Below, piece by piece: positions 1 through 8,307 of a DNA stretch of 43,417 nt. The stretch is from Ardenticatenia bacterium. Lineage in GTDB: Bacteria; Chloroflexota; Anaerolineae; 4572-78; NAK82. The first letter of the stretch is position 1; each line of letters begins with the position of its first letter. The stretch is taken from contig QEXY01000020.1 in assembly GCA_003130875.1 (NCBI GenBank), positions 1 to 43,417 of the forward strand. The letters run 5' to 3'. The notes under the pieces were generated by a model. That model worked only from the letters and a program-made list of their open reading frames with translations. It made no database searches and was not told the origin of the DNA. A program made the position numbers and the translations under genes.

Positions 1-86
1 CGTCCCGGATCGGCTGAAATTCTGGCCACTTCCGTCACAGGACCAAAGGCAGTTCAGGCGCTCGAGAAAATCGCGTCCCAGGGCTG
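1..86. other. Window edge, unassigned
   Basis: This short edge segment lies downstream of mobA. One plus-strand frame is open from base 1 to a TGA at 184-186 and reads plausibly as the C-terminal end of a protein. It would overlap the mobA 3' end by about 100 bases antisense, which is unusual, and I recognise no family in it. No start codon or ribosome site is visible, so no gene is called. Confidence 0.2.
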
Positions 87-689
87 TTATGCTTCAGTCT
101 CTGCAATGTGTTGGAGACGTTGCCATTCCTCTGGGGTGTTCATGTTGAGAAAGGAGCGCAACAACGGATCGAAACGTTCCAGATGACGTTGCTCCACAGT
201 GCACAAATGCACGCTTTCAAAGAAGCTACACACGCGCAGCTGATCCTGGTGCAGACGCTGTTCGATGGGCTTCAGACAACGTTTGCTATAGACAGCGTGG
301 AGGGTCTCCCATCTCCCAGATATTATAGGAACTACTACATCATAATCCCAGAAACTTGCCAGGCGGGCGAGATACTTGAGCAACCGCGTGTTCAGGAAAG
401 GCATATCGCAGGCAACGACGAGACAGTGTGGATATCGTGCTGCCACGAGGGCACTATAGATACCACCCAAAGCGCCTTTCCCGGGGTAGACATCTTCCGT
501 AATGCGACAATAGGTATAGGCCGCATACTTGTCGGGTGTGTTGGTGACGAGGATGAGATCATCGCCCAGAGGTAAGACGCGCTCGAACACCCGCTGGATA
601 ACCAGCTTGTCGCCTATTGACAGGAACGCCTTATCCTGTCCCATCCGACGGCTTTGGCCACCTGCCAGGACTGCAACGCTGACCTTCAT
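87..689 (-). CDS. mobA: Molybdenum cofactor guanylyltransferase MobA
   Basis: The 200-residue protein is a MobA-type nucleotidyltransferase. The family transfers GMP from GTP to molybdopterin to make the dinucleotide form of the cofactor in the cytoplasm. The N-terminal nucleotide-binding signature GGQSRRMGQDK is at residues 10-20, the GKGALGGI loop at 70-77, and a metal-binding Asp in VACDMPF at 95. Length matches the family (about 190-210). The start is ATG with AGGG about seven bases upstream. It lies 206 bases downstream of acpP on the same strand, and the gap folds into several hairpins that could control it. Other Mo/W genes in the window (moaA, MoaD-like genes, an AOR) fit a molybdenum- or tungsten-using organism. 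Confidence 0.93.
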   Translation of the reverse strand: MKVSVAVLAGGQSRRMGQDKAFLSIGDKLVIQRVFERVLPLGDDLILVTNTPDKYAAYTYCRITEDVYPGKGALGGIYSALVAARYPHCLVVACDMPFLNTRLLKYLARLASFWDYDVVVPIISGRWETLHAVYSKRCLKPIEQRLHQDQLRVCSFFESVHLCTVEQRHLERFDPLLRSFLNMNTPEEWQRLQHIAETEA

Positions 690-716
690 CCGTTTACCCT
701 GGAATAAGTAAAGAGA

Positions 717-860
717 GGTTACGGTAGCTCCTCTGGAGAGAATGGGTCTCTCAGAGTAGTTACCGTAACCTCATACGGTGGGATCCGGGTTGAGCTAGGA
801 AGGGCTCTTCCGGGTTTCTTTCCGGATGCCGGTGTTATCCTCTCGGATGCTCAAGCTTAC
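717..860 (-). promoter_or_regulatory. Structured mobA leader, riboswitch/attenuator candidate
   Basis: On the minus strand, six bases at 849-854 (TTGAGC) pair with 790-795 (GCTCAA) and close a multi-branch fold. Inside are a perfect GNRA hairpin, ATCC-GAGA-GGAT, at 837-848 and a larger hairpin at 803-830 (GGC and CCGG arms). Next comes a strong stem, GGTTACGGTA at 761-770 with TACCGTAACC at 717-726, with further pairing inside, followed by a pyrimidine-rich run. The TACGGT part of that stem can instead pair with ACCGTA just upstream, giving two exclusive folds as in an antiterminator/terminator switch. No promoter is evident, so it may be read from acpP. It does not clearly match the Moco riboswitch as I remember it. 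Confidence 0.5.
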
Positions 861-895
861 GAAGCCAGCGTGACAGGTCTTTGGCCGCTAAGCCG

Positions 896-1138
896 CTACA
901 TGTTATTCTTCAGGTATTCCACCGCTTCGCGCACAGTGGTGATCTTTTGAGCCTCCTCGTCGGAGATCTCACCGCCGAATTCTTCCTCGAAGGCCATAAT
1001 CAGCTCTACCAGATCGAGGGAGTCGGCCTCCAAGTCTTCACGAAAGCTGGCATCCATGGTGACCCGGGACTCGTCAACACCCAGCTGTTCAACGATAATG
1101 GCTTTTACTTTCTCGAAGATTTCCTCTGTCGTCGCCAT
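896..1138 (-). CDS. acpP: Acyl carrier protein AcpP
   Basis: The 80-residue acidic protein has the standard acyl carrier length and fold. It carries the growing acyl chain on a 4'-phosphopantetheine arm in cytoplasmic fatty-acid synthesis. The attachment serine is Ser40 in the DSLDLVEL motif, and helix III follows ([18 protein letters not shown]). The ATG has a strong GAGGGAGG ribosome site about 11 bases upstream. It is transcribed from a consensus minus-strand promoter at 1202-1230, divergent from the response regulator. No other fatty-acid genes flank it. mobA lies downstream after a structured gap. Confidence 0.95.
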   Translation of the reverse strand: MATTEEIFEKVKAIIVEQLGVDESRVTMDASFREDLEADSLDLVELIMAFEEEFGGEISDEEAQKITTVREAVEYLKNNM

Positions 1139-1201
1139 TTACGAATTTGCCTCCCTCTTGTGAATGAACTTGAAAGGTGTCTCAGTATAATAGTAAAAAT
1201 G

Positions 1202-1230
1202 ATTTTATCACCTCCTGAGCATCCTGTCAA
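1202..1230 (-). promoter_or_regulatory. acpP promoter
   Basis: On the minus strand, TTGACA (1225-1230) and TAAAAT (1202-1207) are separated by 17 bases. This matches the housekeeping sigma consensus at 11 of 12 positions. It predicts a leader of about 57 nt ahead of acpP. Confidence 0.8.
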
Positions 1231-1348
1231 TGTTTCATTGTGCTTGAAGGCGTTTTCCCAAAAAGTTTTCCGGCAGCTCCGATTCTCACAGGAAAACAGG
1301 ACAACCCATTGGCCAACCCCGATGTTTTCCAGAAGGTTGCAAAAGCAT

Positions 1349-1376
1349 TTGACACGTTCATCAGGTATACTATAAT
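1349..1376 (+). promoter_or_regulatory. Promoter of the two-component/chaperone operon
   Basis: TTGACA (1349-1354) and TATAAT (1371-1376) are 16 bases apart, a perfect pair of hexamers. It drives the genes starting at 1429. The first ATG has AAGGAGG at 1415-1421. Confidence 0.85.
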
Positions 1377-1428
1377 GAACACAGGTCTGGGTACATTTTA
1401 GCTGTCCACTACGCAAGGAGGACCTCTC

Positions 1429-1821
1429 ATGGCATCGAAAGGCAAAGTGCTGGTCATCGACGATGACCCCGATTTCTGCGAGTTCATGCGCATCGGGCTC
1501 GAGGCCGATGGCTTCGAGGTGCTGACCGCTGCCACCGGCAAGCTCGGCTTGGAACTCATGCGGCGTGAGAAACCCAATCTGGTCTTTTTAGACGTGGTGA
1601 TGGCCCATCCGACAGAGGGTGTGGATGTGACCGCAGCGATCAAAGAAGACCCGGAACTGTGGGATATCCCGATCATCATGCTCACTTCGATCATGGACAC
1701 TGAATACATCGGACACTTTCCGACCGATAGGCCTCTGCCGGTCGATCAGTTTCTGACCAAGCCGGTACCGATGGCAGAGGTATTGCGCATTGCCAATGAG
1801 ACCGTCGGCGCGAAGAGTTGA
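1429..1821 (+). CDS. Single-domain response regulator (CheY-like receiver)
   Basis: The 130-residue protein is a lone receiver domain with no output domain. The acidic pocket is D11-D13, the phosphorylation site is D55 in FLDVVM, the switch residue is T86 in MLTS, and the conserved lysine is K111 in TKP. It probably receives phosphate from the histidine kinase encoded immediately downstream, whose TTG start overlaps this gene's TGA (TTGA). With no DNA-binding domain, it must act by protein contact or phosphorelay. It is the first gene of a plus-strand operon that also encodes a TPR protein and an Hsp70 set. Confidence 0.9.
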   Translation: MASKGKVLVIDDDPDFCEFMRIGLEADGFEVLTAATGKLGLELMRREKPNLVFLDVVMAHPTEGVDVTAAIKEDPELWDIPIIMLTSIMDTEYIGHFPTDRPLPVDQFLTKPVPMAEVLRIANETVGAKS

Positions 1822-3242
1822 TCGACCTGCACCCGCTGAAGCTCGAGCTTGTAGAGCGCATCGGCTGGCTGATCCGGCTGCGCTGGGTCGCCGCAGCGGG
1901 CACGCTCGCGGGCATTGCCATTGCACGCCTGGTGGAACCAGCGCTGCCCGTATTGCCGTTGGTGCTCATAACAGGCACGATCGTCTTCTACAACGCTCTG
2001 TTCTTGCTTTATGCCCGGTATCTATGGCGGCGACGTGGAACCGGCCTTCGGCGTCGCCGCTCTCCTATTTTTGTAGCGGTGCAGATCGTATGCGATCTGC
2101 TTGCGCTCACCGCTCTGTTGCACTTTAGCGGTGGAATCGAGAACCCCTTTGGGGTTTTCTTGCTCTTTCACGTCATCATAGCCAGCATCCTGCTCCCGCG
2201 TCTGGCCAGCTTTGGCGTAGCGCTGCTGGCGTCAGTCCTGTACGCCGGGCTTGCCTTCTCCGAACTGGCCGGCTGGCTGCCCCACGTTCACCTGCCCCAG
2301 CTGGCTGACCCTCGGCGCTACATGAACATGACTTACGTCGCCGCCCACGTCACCGCTGTCATCTTGACCCTGTGGCTGGCCGCAGCAATGGCGTCATCGG
2401 TCGCCGAACGGCTGCGCCGACGCACTCAGGAATTGCTGCAAGCGAATCAGGTGTGCGAGATCAACCGCAGCGAGCTCGCCGAGATGAACGAACGGCTGCG
2501 TCAGCTCGATGCGGCGCGCACTCAGTTTATCGTGATGGTGGCACACGAGCTGCGCGCACCGATGGGCGCGATCATCAGTGCCCTGAACCTGGTGCTGGGC
2601 GGCTACGCTCCGCCAGAAAAGCAGCGCGAAGTCCTGGAACGCGCACAGGCACGCGCGTATGAGCTGCTCGACCTGATCCGTGACCTGCTGGAACTGGTGC
2701 GCGCACGCCGCATTGAAGGGCCGACCCAAGGTGTGCCGGTGCGGGCAGAAAAGGTGCTGGAAAATGTGCTGGGACTGTTGCGGGTGGAGGCGGAGAGCAA
2801 AGGGCTTTCCATAGAAGTGCATATTGCCCCGGACCTGCCATCCGTGCTGGCCACGGAGGATTCGTTGCGTTCCATATGGACCAATCTGATCAGCAACGCT
2901 ATCAAATATAATCGACCCGGCGGGCGTGTTACCATCACCCTGAACCGAGATGGTGATCGGGTAGTGGGCTCGGTGGAAGACACCGGCATCGGCATCGCGC
3001 GCGAGGATATGCCGCGCCTGTTCGAGGAGTTCTTCCGCAGCGAGCAGGCGAAGGCGATGGTGCAGCGCGGCACTGGCGTGGGCCTGGCGATTGTGAAACG
3101 CACAGTGGAAGGCTATGGTGGCCGCGTGTGGGTCGAGTCGGAGTTGGGCAAAGGCAGCAAATTCAGCTTCGCCCTGCCCATGGCGCCCGACGAGCACGCC
3201 ACACCGTCACCGGACGAGATCCAGAAGCCAAGCCAGGCATAG
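1818..3242 (+). CDS. Membrane sensor histidine kinase
   Basis: The 474-residue kinase starts with several hydrophobic segments between about residues 20 and 190, suggesting five or six membrane helices and little periplasmic domain. A coiled linker follows. The HisKA dimerisation domain has the phospho-accepting His243 in VAHELRAPM. The ATPase domain has an N box (N356-N365), a G1 motif DTGIGIA (388-394) and a G2 motif GTGVGLAI (418-425). It would autophosphorylate and pass phosphate to the receiver protein just upstream, to which it is coupled through a TTGA overlap. The TTG start is chosen for that overlap. The signal sensed is unknown; membrane-embedded sensing is an inference from the helices. 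Confidence 0.9.
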   Translation: MIDLHPLKLELVERIGWLIRLRWVAAAGTLAGIAIARLVEPALPVLPLVLITGTIVFYNALFLLYARYLWRRRGTGLRRRRSPIFVAVQIVCDLLALTALLHFSGGIENPFGVFLLFHVIIASILLPRLASFGVALLASVLYAGLAFSELAGWLPHVHLPQLADPRRYMNMTYVAAHVTAVILTLWLAAAMASSVAERLRRRTQELLQANQVCEINRSELAEMNERLRQLDAARTQFIVMVAHELRAPMGAIISALNLVLGGYAPPEKQREVLERAQARAYELLDLIRDLLELVRARRIEGPTQGVPVRAEKVLENVLGLLRVEAESKGLSIEVHIAPDLPSVLATEDSLRSIWTNLISNAIKYNRPGGRVTITLNRDGDRVVGSVEDTGIGIAREDMPRLFEEFFRSEQAKAMVQRGTGVGLAIVKRTVEGYGGRVWVESELGKGSKFSFALPMAPDEHATPSPDEIQKPSQA

Positions 3243-3274
3243 CTGGTCTCCCTCAGGAGGGCACGTTACCCCTG

Positions 3275-5458
3275 ATGGACACAAACCCAAAATACACCCG
3301 GCGAACAATCAGACGCGTGACCGCGACAGAGCGATCCGTTGAGGCGCTCATTGAAGAGGGCAAAGCCGCTTTTGTGCATGGCGACTACACCACCGCGCTT
3401 CGAGCCTGGAACCAGGCGCTTTATATTCCATCCTATGAGGATGTGCAGTCGTCCCGCCTCCGCAGCGCACTGGCAGAAGCCTTCTTCCGCCGTGCCCTCA
3501 GTGTCCCGGACACTTCCATCGATGATCTTCACGAAGCGATACGCCTTGTGCCCGAGGAGCCGCGCTACCAGTACCATCTGGCGCTCGCGCACCACCGACG
3601 CGATCTATGGCAATCCGCCATACCGTTATATCGTGCCCTGCTCGAACGCACACCGCCCTACACTCGGGCTGCGTTCCCGCTCGCGATCGCGCTGCTCGAA
3701 ACAGATGCGCAACCCCAAGCCGATACCGTATGGCAGCTCCTTTCTCCCGAAGAACAGATGTGCCTTCGCGCAGCTTCTGCTCTTCTGACCAAGCGTGGGA
3801 AGAAGGATCTGGATCACCTTCTCTCCCAGGCAATGCATCCGTTTTGGACCGGGCTGGCTGCCTTCCGGCTCAAGAAGTCTCAGGCCGAAGCCCATCTGTC
3901 CACGGCGCTGCAAGATTCCACGCTGCCGCGCCCGGTGGCTGGCATAGCGCGTCACTATCTCGGTGTACTAGCTTGGGAGGGCGGCCGCCAGGCAGAAGCG
4001 TTGGAACACTGGCAGGCAGCGGTAGAGGCTGGCATCCGGACGCCGTGGCTGTCCAGCAATCTGGCATGGGCGTACGCGCAATCTGCCCTGGCACAGCTGA
4101 CCACCGAGGACAGTGCGACGCTGTCGGCCGTGTTGGATCTGGCGGAACGGGGACTGCGTTATGCACCCGGCCACCCGGTGTTGTGCCAAATCGCCAATCA
4201 CGCGCGCCAACAGCTGGGTTACCGTGCTGCACGGCAGGGCGACTGGGAGACGGCGCGGAAATATTTCTGGGCAGCATATGAAGCGGGTCAGCGAGACCAC
4301 ACCCTGCTGACCAACCTTGCGCTCACCGCCGAGGCACTGGGACAGCATGCCCAGGCAGGCTCGTTATGGAAGCAGCTCATGCGCTCTCGACCGCGCAAAG
4401 CCACCGCGGATGGGTTCATGTCCGACGAACAGGTGGTACGTGGATGGCAGCGAGCCGCACAATGCTTCATCCGTGCAGGGAGCTACAAGGACGCAGCCCG
4501 TGCATACCAGAACGCTCTGCGATATGCCCCCCAGGATGCGACCTTACAATTGGAACGGATTGCAGCCCTGTTTCAGGATGGACAATACGTAGCCGCCTAT
4601 TCCGCCGTCACCAACCTCTTGATCCAATATCCCGAACACAAAGAGGCACTGACGTGGAAAGCATATCTCTCGGAACAAATAGACAATCCATACGTCGCAT
4701 TGGAGGCCTGGCAGCGCGTGCTGGCGCTCGATCCAGAGCACCCGACGGCGCGCCAGCACATCGCCCAAGTGAGCTGCAAATTGGGCGACAGATATCTGGA
4801 ATTCAACGATTTGCGTCGCGCGTTCACCATATATCGCGGAGGCCTCGAGGTAGCGCCTCAAGATGCACGCCTGCGCGCTGCGGTGATTCGTCTCTACGGC
4901 CTGCTGGGTGACCTGGGAAAGGCGCGCGAGGATTCCGAGCGGCTGTTGCAGGAGCGCCCCGATGACCTGGAAGTGTACTATTGGCTGATGCAGACATGGG
5001 TGAGTCTGGACAAGGACGAGATAGTTCATGAATATCTGCGTCGTCTCGAAGCCCTACAACCGCCTCCCCCAGTCAGCTTCTACACAACCTTTGGGGTCGA
5101 GTGCGTGAAAAATGAATATGGCCAGTGGGCGAAGCGCTTCGCAGAGATAGCACGCCAGTATCCTTCGATCAACGCTCAGGAGCTGCTCACGCTGGCGCGG
5201 ATATTCCTGGCAGTGGAAGAATCGCAACAAGCGACAGAGTGCCTGGAACAGGCTATCGCGCTGTCACCGGAGATGGCCGAGGCACACCTGTGGTTGGGAT
5301 TGCATCTTCTCTCCCGCGCGGAGACGCGAGCAAAAACGAAAGAGCACTTATTGCAGAGAGCGAAAGAGCACTTGCTCCAAGCGGAGCGTCTGGCGCGACA
5401 ACAACGCAATCCTGTTGTGATGGCGCAAGCACGTCGGGCACTCAGCACCCTGTCATGA
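3275..5458 (+). CDS. Large tetratricopeptide repeat protein
   Basis: The 727-residue protein is built almost wholly of helical tetratricopeptide repeats, for example the units around AYQNALRYAPQDATLQLERI and ALEAWQRVLALDPEHPTARQ. No catalytic motif, signal peptide or membrane helix is visible, so it is likely a cytoplasmic scaffold. The ATG at 3275 (MDTNPKYTRR) is chosen because CAGGAGGG lies upstream; the open frame extends further into the kinase gene but lacks a better start. It lies between the sensor kinase and the J-domain/GrpE/DnaK genes, 17 bases ahead of the J-domain gene, so a role as adaptor between signalling and chaperone is possible but unproven. Confidence 0.88.
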   Translation: MDTNPKYTRRTIRRVTATERSVEALIEEGKAAFVHGDYTTALRAWNQALYIPSYEDVQSSRLRSALAEAFFRRALSVPDTSIDDLHEAIRLVPEEPRYQYHLALAHHRRDLWQSAIPLYRALLERTPPYTRAAFPLAIALLETDAQPQADTVWQLLSPEEQMCLRAASALLTKRGKKDLDHLLSQAMHPFWTGLAAFRLKKSQAEAHLSTALQDSTLPRPVAGIARHYLGVLAWEGGRQAEALEHWQAAVEAGIRTPWLSSNLAWAYAQSALAQLTTEDSATLSAVLDLAERGLRYAPGHPVLCQIANHARQQLGYRAARQGDWETARKYFWAAYEAGQRDHTLLTNLALTAEALGQHAQAGSLWKQLMRSRPRKATADGFMSDEQVVRGWQRAAQCFIRAGSYKDAARAYQNALRYAPQDATLQLERIAALFQDGQYVAAYSAVTNLLIQYPEHKEALTWKAYLSEQIDNPYVALEAWQRVLALDPEHPTARQHIAQVSCKLGDRYLEFNDLRRAFTIYRGGLEVAPQDARLRAAVIRLYGLLGDLGKAREDSERLLQERPDDLEVYYWLMQTWVSLDKDEIVHEYLRRLEALQPPPPVSFYTTFGVECVKNEYGQWAKRFAEIARQYPSINAQELLTLARIFLAVEESQQATECLEQAIALSPEMAEAHLWLGLHLLSRAETRAKTKEHLLQRAKEHLLQAERLARQQRNPVVMAQARRALSTLS

Positions 5459-5475
5459 GGGATGGAGGAGCCAAT

Positions 5476-5820
5476 ATGAGCACTCCCGACCCATATCAAG
5501 TGCTAGGCCTCGAGCCCGGCGCCTCGCTCGAAGAAGTGCGCCAGGCATATTTTCAAAAGGTGCGCACTCATCCGCCGGAACGCGACCCGGAGATGTTCAA
5601 GGCGGTCCGCGCCGCGTACGAACAGCTCAGCCATGCGGCGGAAACGCCCGATCCCCTGTTCCGGCTGCGCGAACCCAAAGCGTGGTCACCTGAGCAGACG
5701 CGCGTGGAAATCAAGGTGGACACCCGCTTCCATCGCGAGGATGTCATCATCGCGTTGCGCGCGTGGAGCGAGCTGGGGCGCGAGGATTTCAGCAGCGACT
5801 TGCGCGAGGTGGATCTATGA
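5476..5820 (+). CDS. Short J-domain protein with HPP in place of HPD
   Basis: The 114-residue protein begins with a J-domain (DPYQVLGLEPGASLEEVRQAY, residues 5-25). J-domains stimulate Hsp70 ATPase through a His-Pro-Asp tripeptide. Here the loop reads HPPERDPEMF, so the third position is Pro. Bacterial J-like proteins with a PPERDPE loop are, as I recall, a known variant. No Gly/Phe region, zinc fingers or client-binding domains follow, only about 50 residues of unknown fold. The ATG has GGAGGAG six bases upstream. It overlaps grpE by ATGA and sits in the same operon as a DnaK, so a dedicated Hsp70 partner is likely. Confidence 0.85.
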   Translation: MSTPDPYQVLGLEPGASLEEVRQAYFQKVRTHPPERDPEMFKAVRAAYEQLSHAAETPDPLFRLREPKAWSPEQTRVEIKVDTRFHREDVIIALRAWSELGREDFSSDLREVDL

Positions 5821-6509
5821 GCCACAAACGCCTCATCTGGGAGGAGGTCAGCCAGCTGGCAGCGCAGCTAACCCGCGGCGGTGCCGCCGAGACACCGGAA
5901 ATTGTCCAGATCGCCGAACACTTGAACCGCCTGGCACGGGAGCAATTCAAAGCCAACGCCTTACAAGAGGCGAGACTGGAACAACAACGCGAGACCATCA
6001 ACGTCTTGCGGCAGACCGTGACGCGCCAGGAGGAAACGATTGCTCTATTGCAACGCAACCACCACAAAGACATCGAGCTGGCCCGCCACGATCTGATCCT
6101 GGCCCTTCTGCCGGTCGTCGATGGACTGGAGGCGACGCTCAACCATGCGAAACAGCAGCTGGAGCGCCTTGCCGAAGGGAGCGAAGCGCGCCAGCTGCTG
6201 TCCGCCTGGGTGGAGGGCCTCTGGATGGTATACCAACGTCTGATGGATGTGCTCGCTCAAGTTGACGTGGTGCCGATCCCCGCGCTGGGTCAACCCTTCG
6301 ATCCCCACATGCACAGCGCCGTCGGGGTCGATCGCAGCGGCCGGGCTCCAGAGGGTGTCATCGTGGCAGAGGAGCGCCGGGGATATCGTATGCGCAACAG
6401 CATCCTGCGCTATGCCGACGTGATTGTCTCGCGTCCTGAGCTATCACATGCCCCGTCGAAGGAAGGGCCGCGCGAGGCGATCACCACCGCGCACAGGCCA
6501 GCGGAGTGA
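5817..6509 (+). CDS. grpE: GrpE-like nucleotide exchange factor
   Basis: The 230-residue protein resembles GrpE, the ADP-release factor for DnaK. A long coiled-coil (about residues 40-110) leads to the four-helix region (LLPVVDGLEATL) and the C-terminal beta domain with GQPFDPHMHSAVGV and VIVAEERRGYRMRNSILRYADVIVSRP. The ATG overlaps the J-domain gene's stop as ATGA, indicating translational coupling. The order J-domain, GrpE, DnaK in one operon supports the call. An unusual 30-residue tail follows the beta domain. It is probably a paralogue beside a canonical grpE elsewhere, which I cannot check here. Confidence 0.88.
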   Translation: MSHKRLIWEEVSQLAAQLTRGGAAETPEIVQIAEHLNRLAREQFKANALQEARLEQQRETINVLRQTVTRQEETIALLQRNHHKDIELARHDLILALLPVVDGLEATLNHAKQQLERLAEGSEARQLLSAWVEGLWMVYQRLMDVLAQVDVVPIPALGQPFDPHMHSAVGVDRSGRAPEGVIVAEERRGYRMRNSILRYADVIVSRPELSHAPSKEGPREAITTAHRPAE

Positions 6510-6531
6510 GCCAGAAGAGGAGTGTAGATGG

Positions 6532-8274
6532 ATGGATGATCCGATCGTCGGGATTGACCTGGGCACAACATACTCGGCCGTCGCCGTTGTGCAGGAGGGT
6601 CAGCCGCGTCTGCTGACGCGCGAGGGAGAACGGTTGTTGCCTTCGGTGGTCGGACTATCGCCACAAGGCAAGTGGTTGGTGGGGATCCCTGCCCGTAATC
6701 AATTCGTTTTTGCTCCGGAACGTACCGTGCGCTCCATCAAACGGAGAATGGGCTCTGCTGAGCGCATCACGCTGGGCCGCTACACCCTTACCCCGCCGCA
6801 GATCTCCGCTTTCATCTTGCACGAGCTCAAGTCCATCGCCGAAGCGAACCTGCGCTGCGAAGTGCGTCGGGCCGTAATCACAGTGCCGGCCTACTTTTCC
6901 GATGCACAACGCCAGGCGACTCGCGACGCAGGCGAAATCGCTGGGCTGGAGGTCGTGCGCATGATCAACGAACCTACCGCGGCGGCGCTGGCCTATGGCC
7001 TGAACCGCGCGGAGGACCAGCTGGTGCTGGTGTACGACCTGGGCGGTGGCACGTTCGATTGCTCGCTGATCGAATTGGTCGCAGGAGTGGTGGAAGTGCG
7101 GGCCAGCCACGGCGATACCTGGCTGGGTGGAGATGACTTCGACCTGCGACTGGCCGAACACATTGCTCGTATCTTCGCCGATCGATACGGCATCGACCTC
7201 AGACGCGATCACCACGCGATGGCACGCCTGACGCGTGCCGCAGAACGCGCCAAGATCGAGCTCTCTGAACATCCCTTCGCCTGGATTCGCGAGGAATTCC
7301 TGGCCGATTCGGGTGGAAAGCCGCTGCACTTGGAATACGAGATCTCGCGCCGCCAGTTCGAGGCGCTGATTCGAGATCTGGTGCAGCGCACATTGGACTC
7401 GGTGGATCGAGTACTCCAGGACGCCGGCCTGTCTCCGCGCGACCTGGACCGCATCCTCTTGGTGGGAGGATCGACGCGCATCCCGCTGGTCTGGCAGATG
7501 CTGACAGAACACACAGGCATTGAACCGCAGATGGCCATTCATCCGGAAGAGGCGGTGGCGTTGGGTGCTGCCGTGCAGGCGGCCATCATCGCCGGCCATC
7601 CCATCGAGGCGGTGTTGGTCGATGTGACCCCGTTCTCGCTGGGGATTGAGATTGCCACCCCAATGGGCAGTTCCGTGATACCCGACATCTATCGTCCGAT
7701 CATCCGGCGCAACACCGCGATCCCGTGCACCCACGAAGAGGTCTTTCGCACGGTGTATCCGGGCCAGGATACCGTTGAAATAGCGGTGTATCAGGGCGAG
7801 CACCCCGTGGCATCACATAATCGCCTGTTGGGTCGCTTCCGCATTGAAGGGCTGCAGCCTGAGGTGCCCGGCGAGCCGGCGCGCGTGACCGTGCGCTTCG
7901 ACATGGACATCAACGGACAGCTGCGGGTGCAAGCGACCGACCGCAAAACTGGCCAGCAAAAGGCGATCACCGTGATGGCAACCAAGGAACGTCTGAGCGC
8001 AGAAGAGCTCAACCGCGCAACGGCACAAATGGCAGCACTCCTGGCAGCTCAAGGTGCCGGGTCTGGGTCAGACACGCTTGAAATGGGCGAAGTGGAGGTG
8101 ATGCTCAATCGCGCACGGCGATTGCTGCAAAACGGTCGTCTGGAGGTGGAGCGCGCCGAGCAGCTCCAAGCCAGGATCGACGCGATCGAACAAGCTCGCC
8201 ACGCAGGTGATCGCGAGATGCTGGCCAAAACCGTGGACGAGCTCGTGGACATCCTGTTTGAAATCGAAGTGTGA
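6532..8274 (+). CDS. dnaK: Hsp70-family chaperone DnaK, short form
   Basis: The 580-residue protein is a cytoplasmic Hsp70 that binds unfolded segments under ATP control. The ATPase domain has phosphate-1 (GIDLGTTYSAVAV, 7-19), phosphate-2 (DLGGGTFD, 169-176) and adenosine (VGGSTRIP, 311-318) motifs. The substrate-binding beta domain follows (DVTPFSLGIEI onward). The helical lid is shortened to about 60 residues and ends in LVDILFEIEV rather than the usual disordered acidic tail, so it is some 40-60 residues shorter than typical DnaK. The ATG at 6532 has AGAGGAG upstream and starts at the expected place. It is the last gene of the operon from 1429. This non-canonical set may serve specific clients such as the TPR protein; that is inference. 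Confidence 0.93.
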   Translation: MDDPIVGIDLGTTYSAVAVVQEGQPRLLTREGERLLPSVVGLSPQGKWLVGIPARNQFVFAPERTVRSIKRRMGSAERITLGRYTLTPPQISAFILHELKSIAEANLRCEVRRAVITVPAYFSDAQRQATRDAGEIAGLEVVRMINEPTAAALAYGLNRAEDQLVLVYDLGGGTFDCSLIELVAGVVEVRASHGDTWLGGDDFDLRLAEHIARIFADRYGIDLRRDHHAMARLTRAAERAKIELSEHPFAWIREEFLADSGGKPLHLEYEISRRQFEALIRDLVQRTLDSVDRVLQDAGLSPRDLDRILLVGGSTRIPLVWQMLTEHTGIEPQMAIHPEEAVALGAAVQAAIIAGHPIEAVLVDVTPFSLGIEIATPMGSSVIPDIYRPIIRRNTAIPCTHEEVFRTVYPGQDTVEIAVYQGEHPVASHNRLLGRFRIEGLQPEVPGEPARVTVRFDMDINGQLRVQATDRKTGQQKAITVMATKERLSAEELNRATAQMAALLAAQGAGSGSDTLEMGEVEVMLNRARRLLQNGRLEVERAEQLQARIDAIEQARHAGDREMLAKTVDELVDILFEIEV

Positions 8275-8307
8275 GCATTTCCCCGCTTATGCGACCTCAG
8301 AGGGCGC

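Noticed and set aside
1-186. Plus-strand frame open from the window start
   Set aside because: It has no visible start or family marks and overlaps mobA antisense; listed only as an unassigned edge.
6655-7803. Long open frame antisense to dnaK
   Set aside because: It lies wholly within a well-supported dnaK, has no ribosome site and reads as low-complexity shadow sequence.
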